Origin: Melieria omissa
Taxonomy: Eukaryota > Arthropoda > Insecta > Diptera > Ulidiidae
Assembly: GCA_963971225.1 (NCBI GenBank)
Contig: OZ020269.1
Span: 11,804,701-11,868,700 of the forward strand
Reading direction: 5' to 3'
DNA: 64,000 nucleotides
Every line of letters begins with the position of its first letter. Position 1 is the stretch's first letter. The notes under the pieces were generated by a model. That model made no database searches. It was not told the origin of the DNA and was given only the letters and a program-made list of their open reading frames with translations. Below, one piece after another: positions 47,799 through 59,370 of the stretch. The position numbers and the translations under genes were made by a program.

Positions 47799-49420
47799 TG
47801 ATAATCCTTGTCAAAGGAGAGTGCACAAAATGACAAAAGGAATCAGGTAAAACGCAGTCAAATGTTGTGAATATTGGTGAGAGTAGTCGTCCATAGTTTC
47901 CTCCTGATACATAACTTTGCAGAACTTTGAATATTTTTTTCTTTGAGGTCCATGAAAACCATGGTGCAATACAACAAAAAGAACGTTGTCACAGTACATT
48001 TGTATATTCATTACTTTAATTTTCCTAAATTTTTATTCATAGCTGGTGTGAGTTTCATTTTTCAGCAACAGACTTAGAATCCAAATTTAATAAAAAAAAC
48101 CAAAATCAAAACTTGTAATGAATTTGTCCAGAATTTATTGAGCAAACATGTCTGCTTTCTATTGTTTATCAAAAAAAATTATTATTAGAAAATCTTTAAA
48201 AAAAACAATTAAACACAACTGACGTCTATGAAGTGCATAAAAAACTTGTAAATAATTAATTTAAAAAAATAAACACATTTAATTCTAAGCTGACAAAATC
48301 AAACTAAAGTTATTTGCTTGAAAGCAAAAAAAAATAAAAAAAAACAATTAAAAATAACTTAAAACCAGTTAAATAAATTACAACAAAAATTAATGGCATA
48401 TTTATGAAACTAAACTGTTTCAGTTAAGTGAACAAAAAAAACCCAATTCCAATTCCAATTGTTAAGTTTACGTTTAAGTTTAGTCGATAAGTAATTTAAC
48501 ATTTGTAACGATTATAAAAATAGTAAAACCTAATTGTTATAGTGTATTTATTTTTTACTAAACCAAATACTTGATGCAAAAAATTAAAAAAAAATTAAGA
48601 AAAATAAACTTTTTAACTGTGAACATTTAAAGTTAGACATAATGAAAATAATAACAATTAAACATAATTAAATTAATTAATAGCATTTAGAGATTCATGG
48701 AGAGATGAACGCTTTGTATATACATTTCAGAAATCAATACCTACTAAAAACAAATATATATATAATAACAGATAAACAACAACAAACACGATAATAAGTT
48801 AATTTCAGTCTAAGCATGGCGACAGTGCGCTGAGTAATGTGTAGTTAAATTCCACAATTGTATAAAGTATGTTTTAAGTGAGCGACGAGGGAATGAAATA
48901 AAGCAGAATAAATTGTAATTTCAATGAAAAGAAATTCGATGTGTTTGCATTGTTGGGTAAATTTTTGTTTGAGAACCTAATGGCAGTTAAAGCTAGAATG
49001 GGTAGCGGCAAATCGTTGCAAGAAAAATAAAGTGGAACAGAAAAGGAAAATCAAAAGTGAGTGGAAAGAGAAAATTATATGAAGACAGAGAGAGAGAGAG
49101 CGGGCGACAGTCCGAAAGTCAACATTGACTGCAATTTAATGCTTCAACTCATCGTCAATCGTTGGCCACTGTTTGTTATTCACTTAGACGTGAGTTTCAT
49201 TTTCAGTTCAAATCTTTTGTTTTTCTTGTGCGCTAAACACTGATCGAATAATCTAGTTTTTCTCATTCGTCCTTGATGTGAAATCATTTAATGGCAGAAG
49301 ACTTTTGTGATGGCTTTCTGTTGTTTGTGAGTATAAAACGTAGAAGGTTATACAGCAAAATGAATTCTGTTTGATACAAATTTGATGTTTTTCTAAGATA
49401 ATGAAAATTTAGATGAAAGT
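47799..49420. other. non-coding, possibly 3' UTR-like
   Basis: AT-rich but low in obvious repeats from 48030 to 48930, where paired AATAAA signals occur. No frame with a domain. Confidence 0.35.
48897..48912 (+). promoter_or_regulatory. paired AATAAA polyadenylation-type signals
   Basis: Two overlapping-spaced AATAAA hexamers (48897-48902 and 48907-48912) sit at the end of a non-repetitive AT-rich block (about 48030-48930) that looks like a 3' UTR tail. They could end a long dpr transcript interrupted by mobile elements, or be chance in AT-rich DNA. Confidence 0.2.
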
Positions 49421-50745
49421 AGTTGGGACTAAAAAAGCTAAATGTTTTAATTTTATATAATTTGTATTTCTTTATTTTAAACTCAAACCTTTTTGAAATA
49501 TTTAGTTTTACATTTTTAGCTTTTATTTTTTAACTCTAAGTTTTTTAGTTTATGTTTTTTTTACTTTTTGTACTTTTTGTTTTTTAATATAATTTTGTTT
49601 TTATTTTAGTTTTTCAATCCAAATATTAAAATTTAATTTTTAGTTTATGCTGTTTAATTTTTAGTTCTTAATTTAAATTTTTAATTTTTAGTCTTATATT
49701 TCTAACTTTTTATAGTTAATTGTTAAGTATTAATTAATGTGTTTTTTATTATAATATTTTTTATTTTTTATATTCGGATTCAATTTTTTTTTTGTTTTAT
49801 TTCGTAATTTTAGTTCTTATATCTAGAAGAACTCAGATGTTGTTTTTTCTATATTATTTTTCTAGAATTTTTTTTTCTTTCTAAACTGCTATTTTTTAAG
49901 TTTTAGCTGTTAGATTAGATTAAATGTTTAATTTTTAGTTTTTAAATTAAAATTATTAAATTTAACTTTAACGTTTTACTGTTTGATTTTAAGTTTTTAA
50001 TTTTTTAATTTAATTAATTCAATTTAATATTTAATTTTTTACTTCTAAATTGTATTGTTCTATTTTTTTACTTTTAATAGTAAATTTTTAAGTTTTAATG
50101 AATATGTTTTTTTAGTTTTCTTAATTTTTTCTTTCATATTTAATTGTTTTTTTAATTTTTAGTTCCAAAATTTTGGTTTTTCTTTTTAAACATTTGTAGC
50201 ATTTACTTATTACTTTCTAAATTTTTATTTTTATATTTTTAATTTTTTTATATTTCAATTTTTAAATTGAATTTAAAATTTGTTTCCTCTATTAATTTAT
50301 AGATTTTAGTTCTCAAAGTTATGTTTTTAATTTGTAACCTCGAATTCTAGTTTTTTATTTTAATTAGAGGTTACAATTAATTTTTTATTCTATACTTTAT
50401 ATTTTTAATTTTTTATTCCATTTTTAAATTTTAATTTTAAATTTTTATTATAATTATTTATTTTTTTATGTAATTTATGATTTATGATTGTAAGTTTAAT
50501 TTTTAATATTAAATATAAAATTTTTAATTTTGAGTTAGTTTTTATTTGTTTTTTTAATTAATTTTGTCTTTTTATATTTTATTTATGATTTATAATTAAT
50601 TAGTTCTAATGTTTAATATTAATTTAAAAAAATTTTTATTTTTGATTTTAATTTTTTGTTTGTTTTCAATTTAATTTTTACTTTTAATTTTAAGTTTCCA
50701 AATTTCATATTAAATATTTTGTAAGTTTAATGTTTACTACAAAAT
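49420..50745. repeat. low-complexity T-rich tract
   Basis: About 1.3 kb of irregular TTTTTAATTTTTAG-like sequence with almost no C or G. Likely a decayed simple-repeat expansion. Confidence 0.7.
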
Positions 50746-50842
50746 TCTACTTCTTCTTCTTGGTACACAGTTTTCTTCTCGTCAACTTCACTTTCTCACT
50801 CTTACTATCTTAAAACTTTCATAATTTTTGCGCTCATAATCA

Positions 50843-51900
50843 GTGTTTTCATTCTACTCCACTTTGGCTCTGTTCATATTCATACCGCACCCCACTTGGC
50901 ACAGTGTCACGTCAACTGCTCACCCACCGGCACGCATCATCCAGCCGTCCACCATCAACTATCCGCCGGCCAAAAACCACTCTTTCTTTTGCCTTTTTGC
51001 AATTTTATTTTTAATCGTAATAGTTGTTTGCTGCTATCAGCGCCTCATCAGCAACTTTCTCTACATTGCGTCACGTCGACAACGGCATCAACGTCAGCAC
51101 GCAACGTCAACGCTTGCCAGCATTTCCAGGCTCGCCAGCTCGCTTCATCGTCTCCTCCGTCTTGTCAGCATCTTGTTCAGCCATTCGTTCTGCTTTCGTC
51201 TATCTGCCCGTTGCGCTGTCCAGCTTTGTTTGTACAACAACAATAGCAGCAAGCTGCGTCATTTGCCATACTGTCTACTTCTTAGACTCCAACTGCGTCT
51301 CCGCTTTACGTTGGCGCCCTTTGTCTCAGCACCAGGCTGCCGTTCTTCCTTTCGTCCTTTCAGTCGGTTGCTTGCAATTTGCAGTTAAGCGCAAACTCAT
51401 TTCTTGTGTTGCCTCTTCGACTTGGGCGACTGCTTTCTCTGCGCATTCCCAGAATTGCAAATAAAGTGGTTATTGCAGCGCTAATATAGACACAGCAACA
51501 ACAACAACAACAACATTTAAAACGTTTTCATTACAGCTTTCATTCCGGCCGCTCGTCTCGTGCGGCTGCTTAGCGTGCCACGCATTTATGTCGTCGTAGT
51601 TAGTTTGAAAACTTCCGCAGCAGGGCCGTTCGCCCGAAACTATGCCTTATGTTGGCCAAAGCTATTACGGCCGCTTTGAAATGCCGTTTTTTCTCTGCAC
51701 ATTTGGCCAAGTTCTCTCGTAATAGTTGCAATCTGCCGCGCCGCCGCCAGCGCATGCGGTGCAGCAAGTTTCTAATAGGATTTAGTGGCAATAATCGAAA
51801 AGTAGAAGAATAGAACGAAAAGTTTTCCAAATGAAAATGTCATCAAACGGCTTAAGCATCAAAGGAAAAAAACCTGAGCAATGCCGTTTATGCTGCAGAC
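50843..51900. other. GC-richer non-repetitive island with overlapping open frames
   Basis: A 181-codon frame (50843-51388) has one hydrophobic stretch (FCLFAILFLIVIVVCCY) but no domain, and two other plus-strand frames overlap it (116 and 146 codons). Low stop density from base composition explains this best. It is not called as a gene. Confidence 0.4.
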
Positions 51901-52689
51901 AGACTGTTGCTTGAAATGAGTGAACGAAAGACAGAGAAAGAATGCAATAATGCCACTGAAAAGAGATGGAAACAGAGTTTCAAATAGTTGGCATTATCTG
52001 TATTTCGAGCATATTATTTTAAGCTGTGTCAGCACTTTGCGCTTAAGCCTCGCCAAAAGTGGTGCATAGCAAAAACTAAAATAAATGAAATGGCACTTGA
52101 AAGAGTTTTCGTAATGGTTTCATGAATATGATGGCCATCAAAAAATTTCTCAATTGTTAATTTAACAGGTTTATGTAGCGTAAATACGACTTGAAGAAAT
52201 TCAAAGGGGCTGCTTGGAATAGAAATATTCTAGAAATTGTGTTTAAATAGCAGATATTTTTAAATGAGTTCTGATAGCAAAAAGATATTTCGATAAAAGA
52301 AAAACAAGAAAAAAAGATATTTCTGACTAAAAACTTGTATGAATGGATATGTAAGAGAATTGAGTATAGTTTAATCACACGCGACGGTAGTCAAAAAAGT
52401 GTTCGACTTTGACATTAAGATGGCAGCAGAAAAGGTAATGTTTTACCTTTTGTTTGGCGTGTTTGATTGCAACTCTTTTAGAAGTTACTCACCAAAATTT
52501 CAACCGTTTTGTATGCGAAGTTGTTGTTTGATGATGATGTGAGTCAGTCGATGGACTGGAAATGGAAAAAATTAACATAGGACAACCATTAAATATATTT
52601 GTTTTAAAGCTGAAAGCGCCCTCGCGAACTGAAGATATGTTAAATGCTCTGTGCAGAGACTCTGCGCCATCATTTAGCTCCGAAATTGT

Positions 52690-52900
52690 GGATAGCGGAC
52701 CTTAAACGTAGTTGCACCAGCTTGGGGACCATCAACGTTCAAAACATCCAAAACTGCAATCACTGATGATAACATTACTCGAATTCACCAAAGGGTGCTA
52801 AACAATCTTTCAATTAAAGTAAAAAAGTTAACAGAGGCTCGGAATATCATCGGATATATGAGAAAGCGGTTAGATCAAAAACGAATTTGAATAAACCTAT
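52690..52900 (+). pseudogene. possible mariner N-terminal remnant
   Basis: One frame reads GPSTFKTSKTAITDDNITRI, then HQRVLNNLSIKVKKLTEARN. This resembles the GRPS..TDENI..V..LV..D.RLTI.EIA linker of mariner transposases. No catalytic part and no ends were found. Confidence 0.4.
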
Positions 52901-53099
52901 CCATTGATCTATTTGGACGAATTAAAAAGATGGAAGCAGCCGAAGATTTCTGCTGCCAGTGCTGCTAGGTATTTATTTGTAGAGACTTTTATAAAGAAAC
53001 TGTGTATATATTGGTTAGGTCAAACCTAATTTATCCGACCTTCAGAATATGGAAAACTATTTTCATTCAGTTGAACGTCTACTTGGCTTTGAAGAATTA

Positions 53100-53909
53100 A
53101 ATAATTGCGTGAGTACTTATTTATTATTTTTTTTATTTTTTATTTTATTTGATATATGAAGTCATTAGCATCTCACAAACATATCACTTATCCAACCATA
53201 TTCTGACTTGATTTTGCTTAGTTAATACGAACCAACTTTCCTTTTTAACCCATTAGTTTCATATAAGAATTGTTAGATTATTGTAAAAATTAAACTAGTC
53301 TATTCTGCGACTAAATTATTAACATTCTTAACAAAAATTTATGAGAACATTCTGAGGGTCGATTTCGTAATATAATTTTAGTCATTTTTTTCAGTATTCC
53401 TTTAAGATCCAAAACTATGAAATAAAATTTGTTATAAGCTTAAAACAATACTTTTAATTTGTCATTAGTCATCATTTAATTTGCTACCTTAACAGTCATG
53501 TTTTAAAAACTTATTTTAGGGTATTTTTCCATACATAAGAATCGGCCCGAATGTGTTCCGACGTAAAATTGACTTAACTTTCGAAATCTGTAATCAAAAT
53601 TTAAGCTTCCATGAACTCTAAAGCTGAAATCTTGAAGACTAAATAAGTAAATTTCTGTAGTTAGAGAGGACAAGGCTTTTGTGACTCCTTGCGAAGCGAA
53701 AACACAATGTTTTTCTTTTTCGCTGATCCTTTTTTATTGCCATATGAAAACATGCCACTTTGGGGACGTCTGAACCATTTATGGTTTCTAGAATACATTT
53801 TTTTGTTGGTTCTTAGAATATTTTTAAGTTTTGTAAATAATACAAAATTATTAAAATTAATATTAATGTTTAAAAGAGAAAATTATGCACGTTTCTTGAA
53901 TGCGACATT
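53100..53909. other. non-coding AT-rich sequence
   Basis: No supported feature before the TTAA element. Confidence 0.5.
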
Positions 53910-53913
53910 TTAA

Positions 53914-54684
53914 CCCTCAATCACCCACCCCTATTAAAATCACGTATCTACCCACCCTGAGTCCCCGGGACTCAAAATTTTTGTTTACGAAATAACGCAA
54001 CATCTATTAAATTTTTATGGTTTTTTATATTTTTGTAGGACACATTAAGATCTCTTGTTACAGATATCATTCCATTTTTTTGCATAACTAAAATAAAAAT
54101 TCACCTTTTAATTGACAGAAAAAAACATACTCTAAAAACATACACTAAGCATTTTATAAAAATAAAAGATATAAATAAATTAACAAAAACAATTCTTTTT
54201 ACATAAATAACCTAAACATTAAATACCTGTTCAGAAAAAAAAACTTAAACTAATACTTCATTATATAAAATAAGAAAACGTGCATCAGGTTGAATTTCAT
54301 CATATGTTGTGCACATACCTCACATACTTTTCCAGCACAACTAAGGCAAATTGTTAGTAGCAAAACTTCTCAAAGGGTTAACACTCTCAATTATTAAACT
54401 TTTCGCGGCCATTTTTGGCATCCTAAATTTAAATTAACACGATTTTAAAAAAATTACAAGTACAATTTTTGTAACACAAAACACCACCCTGAGTCCCTGG
54501 GACTCACTCTGTGCCAAAACTCAGCCTTGTAATTGTAGTGCGCTAACTTCCGATCGTCTTCGCGTTCAGAGCGACCCTTTAGGAAGGTATACGAAAGCTG
54601 GGCGCCGAAACATAAAAACACAACGTGTACCAACTTATTAAAGTTCGTAGTGAGTCCCCTGGACTCAGGGTGGGCGATTGAGGG
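53914..54684. mobile_element. TTAA element (piggyBac-like MITE, 771 bp)
   Basis: TTAA at 53910-53913 and 54685-54688. The terminal repeat is CCCTCAATCRCCCACCC on both sides. The inner motif CCACCCTGAGTCCC with the palindrome GAGTCCCCGGGACTC lies about 19 bases further in on the left (53953-53979) and directly abuts on the right (54652-54674). A third copy sits inside at about 54486-54511. No transposase frame. Confidence 0.85.
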
Positions 54685-54854
54685 TTAACATAGAAAGGAA
54701 AGAAGAAGCAGAAAAAATAAGATAACTTTTTTAATTTCATTTTTTACTTCAATTTTGATCAATTTTTAGGAAAATTTTAGCTGAATTAAAGAAAAATATT
54801 AGTAATTTTTGTAGTTCTGAGTATGAAGTTTTATGTTTATTGCTCCAATGGAAT

Positions 54855-55042
54855 AATGCTGTCATATGACAACCTTCTAAAAACCAGAGTCCGGTAAAAG
54901 AAATTAAAAACATTACTGCGAAATTTTGGTGATAAAACTAAATAATAATAATATAAATACAAGAATAAATAATATAAACATTAAATTAAAAAATTTAAAA
55001 ATTTTAACTTTTCCCAATAAACACGTGTAGCGAAAGATTTAA
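54855..55042 (+). repeat. dispersed AT-rich repeat, copy B
   Basis: Same layout as 5255-5416: CATATGACAAC at the start, GTGTAGCGAAAGATTTAA at the end. It lies between the TTAA elements at 53.9 and 55.2 kb. Confidence 0.4.
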
Positions 55043-55168
55043 CACTTTTGCGTCGATTGAAATTTGTTTAGAGATGATAAAACATTTTCAACTTAATCCT
55101 TTCGAAGTGAAGTCCTTATCTTTTGCTGAACTCCAACATTTGTTCGCTGCGTAAATTTCAGTAGTTAA

Positions 55169-55382
55169 CAGTAGAAAGACCGCAAGTTTTTAATACCTTC
55201 AGAGACTACAGATATCTCTAAAAATACACATCAATAAATTAATCAATAAATTAAAAAAAAAATATTTATAACATTTTTCACGATAAAAAATTAATGTCAC
55301 TAAAGCAATACCAAAATAACAAAAAAATATAGATTTTTAAAAATGAAATACCGTCAATAAGACCGTAATGGTCTTTCTAGTG
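55169..55382. mobile_element. TTAA element with piggyBac-like ends (214 bp)
   Basis: TTAA at 55165-55168 and 55383-55386. The ends read CASTAGAAAGACC inward from both sides, which resembles the 13-base terminal repeat of classical piggyBac (CCCTAGAAAGATA). The right end continues into ATTACGGTCTTATTGACGG, also close to the classical layout. It is non-coding. Confidence 0.7.
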
Positions 55383-55386
55383 TTAA

Positions 55387-57479
55387 GATGACAAGGCATC
55401 TTCGACTGGATTCTTCCGAAAGATGATCTTCTTTCTTGCTTACCTCCAACACTTCTTAACTGAGAATCCAGTCGCTGGATGTTACATTACTTTGCTACCA
55501 TTTTAAGAAAGTAACAGCTTAAATTGCACTTCATGAAAGTGGTGATGAAAAATCCAGCTGAATCCAAAAGAGAAAAGAATGGAGTTGAAGGTTAGATTAG
55601 TCATGCATTTCGTTTTTTTTAGAAAGGAATCTTTGAATCTTTGACAGTTCACTCAGATTTGCAAAGAGTAGTTTTCCCTTCAACCTCCATTTGGAAACTA
55701 AAATTATTTCATATAAAAAACTAAAATTCTTCTTATTATATAAAATCAAAAATTTAATTCCACATTAACGTGAAGAAAGGAAGATTTCCAAATGTTGCTT
55801 TTCAATTTATCTTAAATAAAAACGGAACAACAAGCACTTCACATGCTATCACCCGAATGCCACTTGCACGAGCCACAAAAGCAACAATGACAGCATCAGC
55901 AACAACAACAACATAACTACCCTGATTGGTGTTCATTGAGAGAAATTAATTTTGTATTTTATACACGTCGAAACTGGCTGCGTATCCGTGGAGTGTTTTT
56001 CAAGCTGCAAATGGTCGCAGTGCTATAAATACTAGCAACAACAATAAGCAACAGAATTCAACTTCAGTTGTATGCCAACGAATGGCGCGCACACAATTTG
56101 TCGGGCAATCAGTTTAATTAACAAAATCAATTTTCTAATTAAAACATTGAAAACGTATGAAACTGTGGCAAACTGTTGCCATGCAACAACGTACCTAAGC
56201 CTTAGGAGGCGCAACGCACACACTCTCACACACACACACATACACTCAATACAGCACAGTGTCTGTTGTTATTATAACAAACACAAACACAGATATTCAC
56301 ACACAGCCCATGAAAATTTCATTAGGTCGAGTGTTAAACGGGCCAACATCAAAGTGCACATAACGTTGTTGTTTTGTCATTGCTGTTGTTGTTGTGGCAG
56401 TTGCTTTTGGCATTGGCTGTTGGCCTGTTGGCGTTGGCCTGTTGATTGCCGGTGACGGACATTGTTGCCCACATAGGGTTTTCACTTCGAGAAGCACAAA
56501 CCCACACACACACACACTCGCTGTCCCAAAGCTAACAAAGGAGTCAACAAATTTCGTTTGACACCAAAAATTAATACGTCCACTGCTTGCAACAAGTGGC
56601 CGCAAAAAATTTATTTTATGCTGGTTGACACACATTTCGCACACACACGCACATCTGTGAGTGAGTGTAGTAGTGGTGTGTTGCTTAAATCTTAAATCAA
56701 GAAAGCCAGTAAATAAATTAATGAAACAAAATTGTTGCGTTAAAGCGTTTCTTTAACCCGCAGCAAAAGCATTGCATACCTTTAGGCTGAAGTTCTTTTC
56801 GAATAATAATGCTTCGCCTGTGGCACATTCGACGACACCTTTGCATGCTCCAAATTTCAATTCACTTTACACATTCACACTTGTCGCCTGTTTAGCGGCT
56901 TTTTAAAGTTTTCAAAATTGTTTTTGTTCCCCATTTCAATTACTTGGTTGCCGTAGTTGTTGTTCTTGTTGTTATGCCAGTTTCAAGCACCCACGTTTAT
57001 TACCACGAACGTTTAATTTTTAATTACTTGGCGCAATTTTTGCATTGCATTGCATTGAATGGAAATTTTTGCATGCAAATGTGGAAAAACAAGTGAAAAC
57101 TTTGCTCATTACTGCATAGCGTGCACACTTAAATGCTTACAGCCGAGCTTAAGCATGCTTCATAATTTTCATACTCATTGGATTAAGTTCAATGAGTGCG
57201 ATCGAGTTAATTGAATGCAATTAAGGCCGCTGTGGATATGAAACTTTTAAAAAGTAGAATTTGGTTTTATTTTGTAAGCAAAAAATAAAAAGAAAATTAA
57301 TTAATTCAAATAAAAATGAATTAATGAAATTAAGTTCATGGATTGGGGGCAGAATTTTATGCAGTTTTTAGAATTTGTTAAAATTGTTTAAGGATTTGAG
57401 TATTATAAGTTTTTTTGATTTAGAAGGACCTGTAAGTGGAGCTCAAGCTTATTATTTTTGGCGATAAGGCAAGAAGATT
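55387..57479. other. non-coding, CA-rich sequence
   Basis: CA and CAA/GTT repeats at 55.9-56.7 kb. Opposed frames at 56.0-56.6 kb lack domains. Confidence 0.5.
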
Positions 57480-57915
57480 GATTACACTACACAACAACAA
57501 AAAAAATAACAAAGCTCTGACAACAGATTCTGGTAGAGGGGACCAAAAAAAAATATACGTGTATCGGCGTTTTGAAAGTTTACGTCTGAATTTTTTTAGG
57601 GGGTGGTCAAAGTTTTCCCCTTTTCGCGCATTCTTATGATGAATCGGCATACGAAAACCATGTAACATCAAATTTGAGGTATGTGATGTGTTTAGCAATT
57701 TGGTGTAAAACACTACGAAGAACATTTTTGTAGAGCATTTTAACCCTGTAGCTCCTATTTATGTGGGTCACTTTGACCCTTTTTTTCTAAAGTGCCAAAA
57801 ATGTTCTGCAAAACAGGACTTTTTAAGGACAAAATGTTCCACAAAAATATTCGCCATAAATTTATACTATAGGACTCTGAATAGATCAAAGCTCAGAAAT
57901 TAACTTGAACGCCAG
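57480..57915 (-). repeat. dispersed repeat, copy B (inverted relative to copy A)
   Basis: Same unit as 4810-5240, reversed and diverged. TTAACCCTGTAGCTCC and GGGTCACTTTGACCC are at 57740-57780. Frames seen here have no known domain. Confidence 0.75.
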
Positions 57916-58179
57916 TTCACAGTTTTAATTGGTTTCTGGGTGCAATTATTAGTGAACTTATGAACAGTTGAGCGATAAGTAAGCAGCAGACTTAAAGCAA
58001 ATAATGAATAATCGATCTTCTTGCCTTATTGTTGCTATTTTAACAGTCAAAGCTAAAGTTATACAAAATCATAACACGCCCCTGTGTCACCTAGGTGGCT
58101 GAAATATGAGTGTGATGAAACATAGTTGAGGAAAAGTTGAGTGTTTTAACGTATCGTAAACTGAATGACGAATGGTATG

Positions 58180-58290
58180 TTAAACTAAATGATATACGGA
58201 TCGAAAAACGCGTTCGAATTCAACGGTTGAAATGGGTAGCGACAGTAATGGTAAATGAAACAGAAGAGGGCCGAAAAAGTTTTGAATACT
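58180..58290 (+). pseudogene. LINE remnant with R-x-Q-R-L-K-W block
   Basis: The plus strand reads KLNDIRIEKRVRIQRLKWVA followed by TVMVNETEEGRK. It resembles the RLRWLGHV block at the end of RTE/CR1-like ORFs. Short and weak. Confidence 0.4.
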
Positions 58291-58429
58291 TCTATAACAA
58301 CCCGTTACCGTGCTAGTCTCCAGGTTGTCTCTGCTTTGCTTGAGCCTTTTCCAGTTGTTCAAACCAGGTGATGATAGAACATTTTTAACTTGGTCCTTTC
58401 ACCGGAGATATCCCCTTCCACCGGAGATG

Positions 58430-58575
58430 TCTCCTTCCTCATTGTCGACCACCAACTTCTTCATCAATTATACGGAAGACACGGCCAAGCCAACGTGGCC
58501 GCTGGATTTTGGATGCTGGGTGTGCTTGGATAGCCACAGTCTGAAGCGTTGTAGACAAACTGGATATCATTTAGG
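58430..58575 (-). pseudogene. LINE C-terminal remnant (RWLGRVFR block), minus strand
   Basis: The minus strand reads IQRPRWLGRVFRIIDEEVGG then RQ and a stop. The conserved QRPRWLG(H/R)V block is characteristic of this class of LINE ends. Confidence 0.55.
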
Positions 58576-58829
58576 ACAAGAAATTGAGAGAAATCAACGT
58601 CAAGGTTCAGTTAGAACTATTAAACTAAAAGTGATAATTATGATGATGATTATTTATTATCATTTGGTTCAGTAACCTAAGTTGGAAGAAAGATTTTACA
58701 GAAACTCTACAAATGTAGAACCTTTAAAAAAACAACAACAACAAACATTCATGTCTGGAAATAATTTTTGGAACAATTCTACATAAGGCTAGAGCTCTCA
58801 TGAGGTTCAAATTGGAACTTCTAGTAACA

Positions 58830-59370
58830 AAATTGTATGATTGGCAAGGACATACAAATTTATGAAACACCGGAGCTTCAATGAGGAACCAGTCCAAATT
58901 TTTAGCAACCTTATTTGGTGCTTCACAAGGATGTACTATTCCAGGTCTATTACATCGTCTTGGAAGATTTTTTATTGGAAAAGAAATATTTTTACTATTG
59001 GAGGTTTATCATTACCGCCTACGATTGCAGCCGTTGCAAGAAAAGTTCTCTTTCTCTCGAACGAACAACCCTTCTAACATTCCAACTATTGAACCACCAA
59101 GCCAAATTTTTATATCTTTTCAGAAACTTATTTATAAACCTGTATTTATAAACTGGGTGTGCTGGCTTGGTCATGTGTTCCGTCTGACTTATGAAGCTCC
59201 AACAAAAAAGGTGTTCGATGCTGTTGGTGGAGGTCGACGATAAAGAGGGAGAGAGTGTTCGTGTCTTCGGTGAAAGGAACAAGCCAACGCAGAGGTGCCT
59301 GGAGAGAAATTTTGTGGCAGACCACTACCTAGTCATGGGTTCTTATGGCCAGTTAAGTAAGTAAGTAAGG
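58830..59370 (+). pseudogene. LINE C-terminal remnant ending in a TAAG repeat tail
   Basis: The frame to 59243 includes CWLGHVFRLTYEAPTKKVFD followed by AVGGGRR, the same block as at 58.5 kb. The sequence then runs through GERNKPTQRC-like shifted frames to a (TAAG)n tail at about 59353-59370. A simple-repeat 3' tail is usual for RTE-like elements. Confidence 0.6.

Noticed and set aside
50843..51464. Three overlapping plus-strand frames of 116-181 codons
   Set aside because: All three frames are open together, with no domain; base composition explains it.
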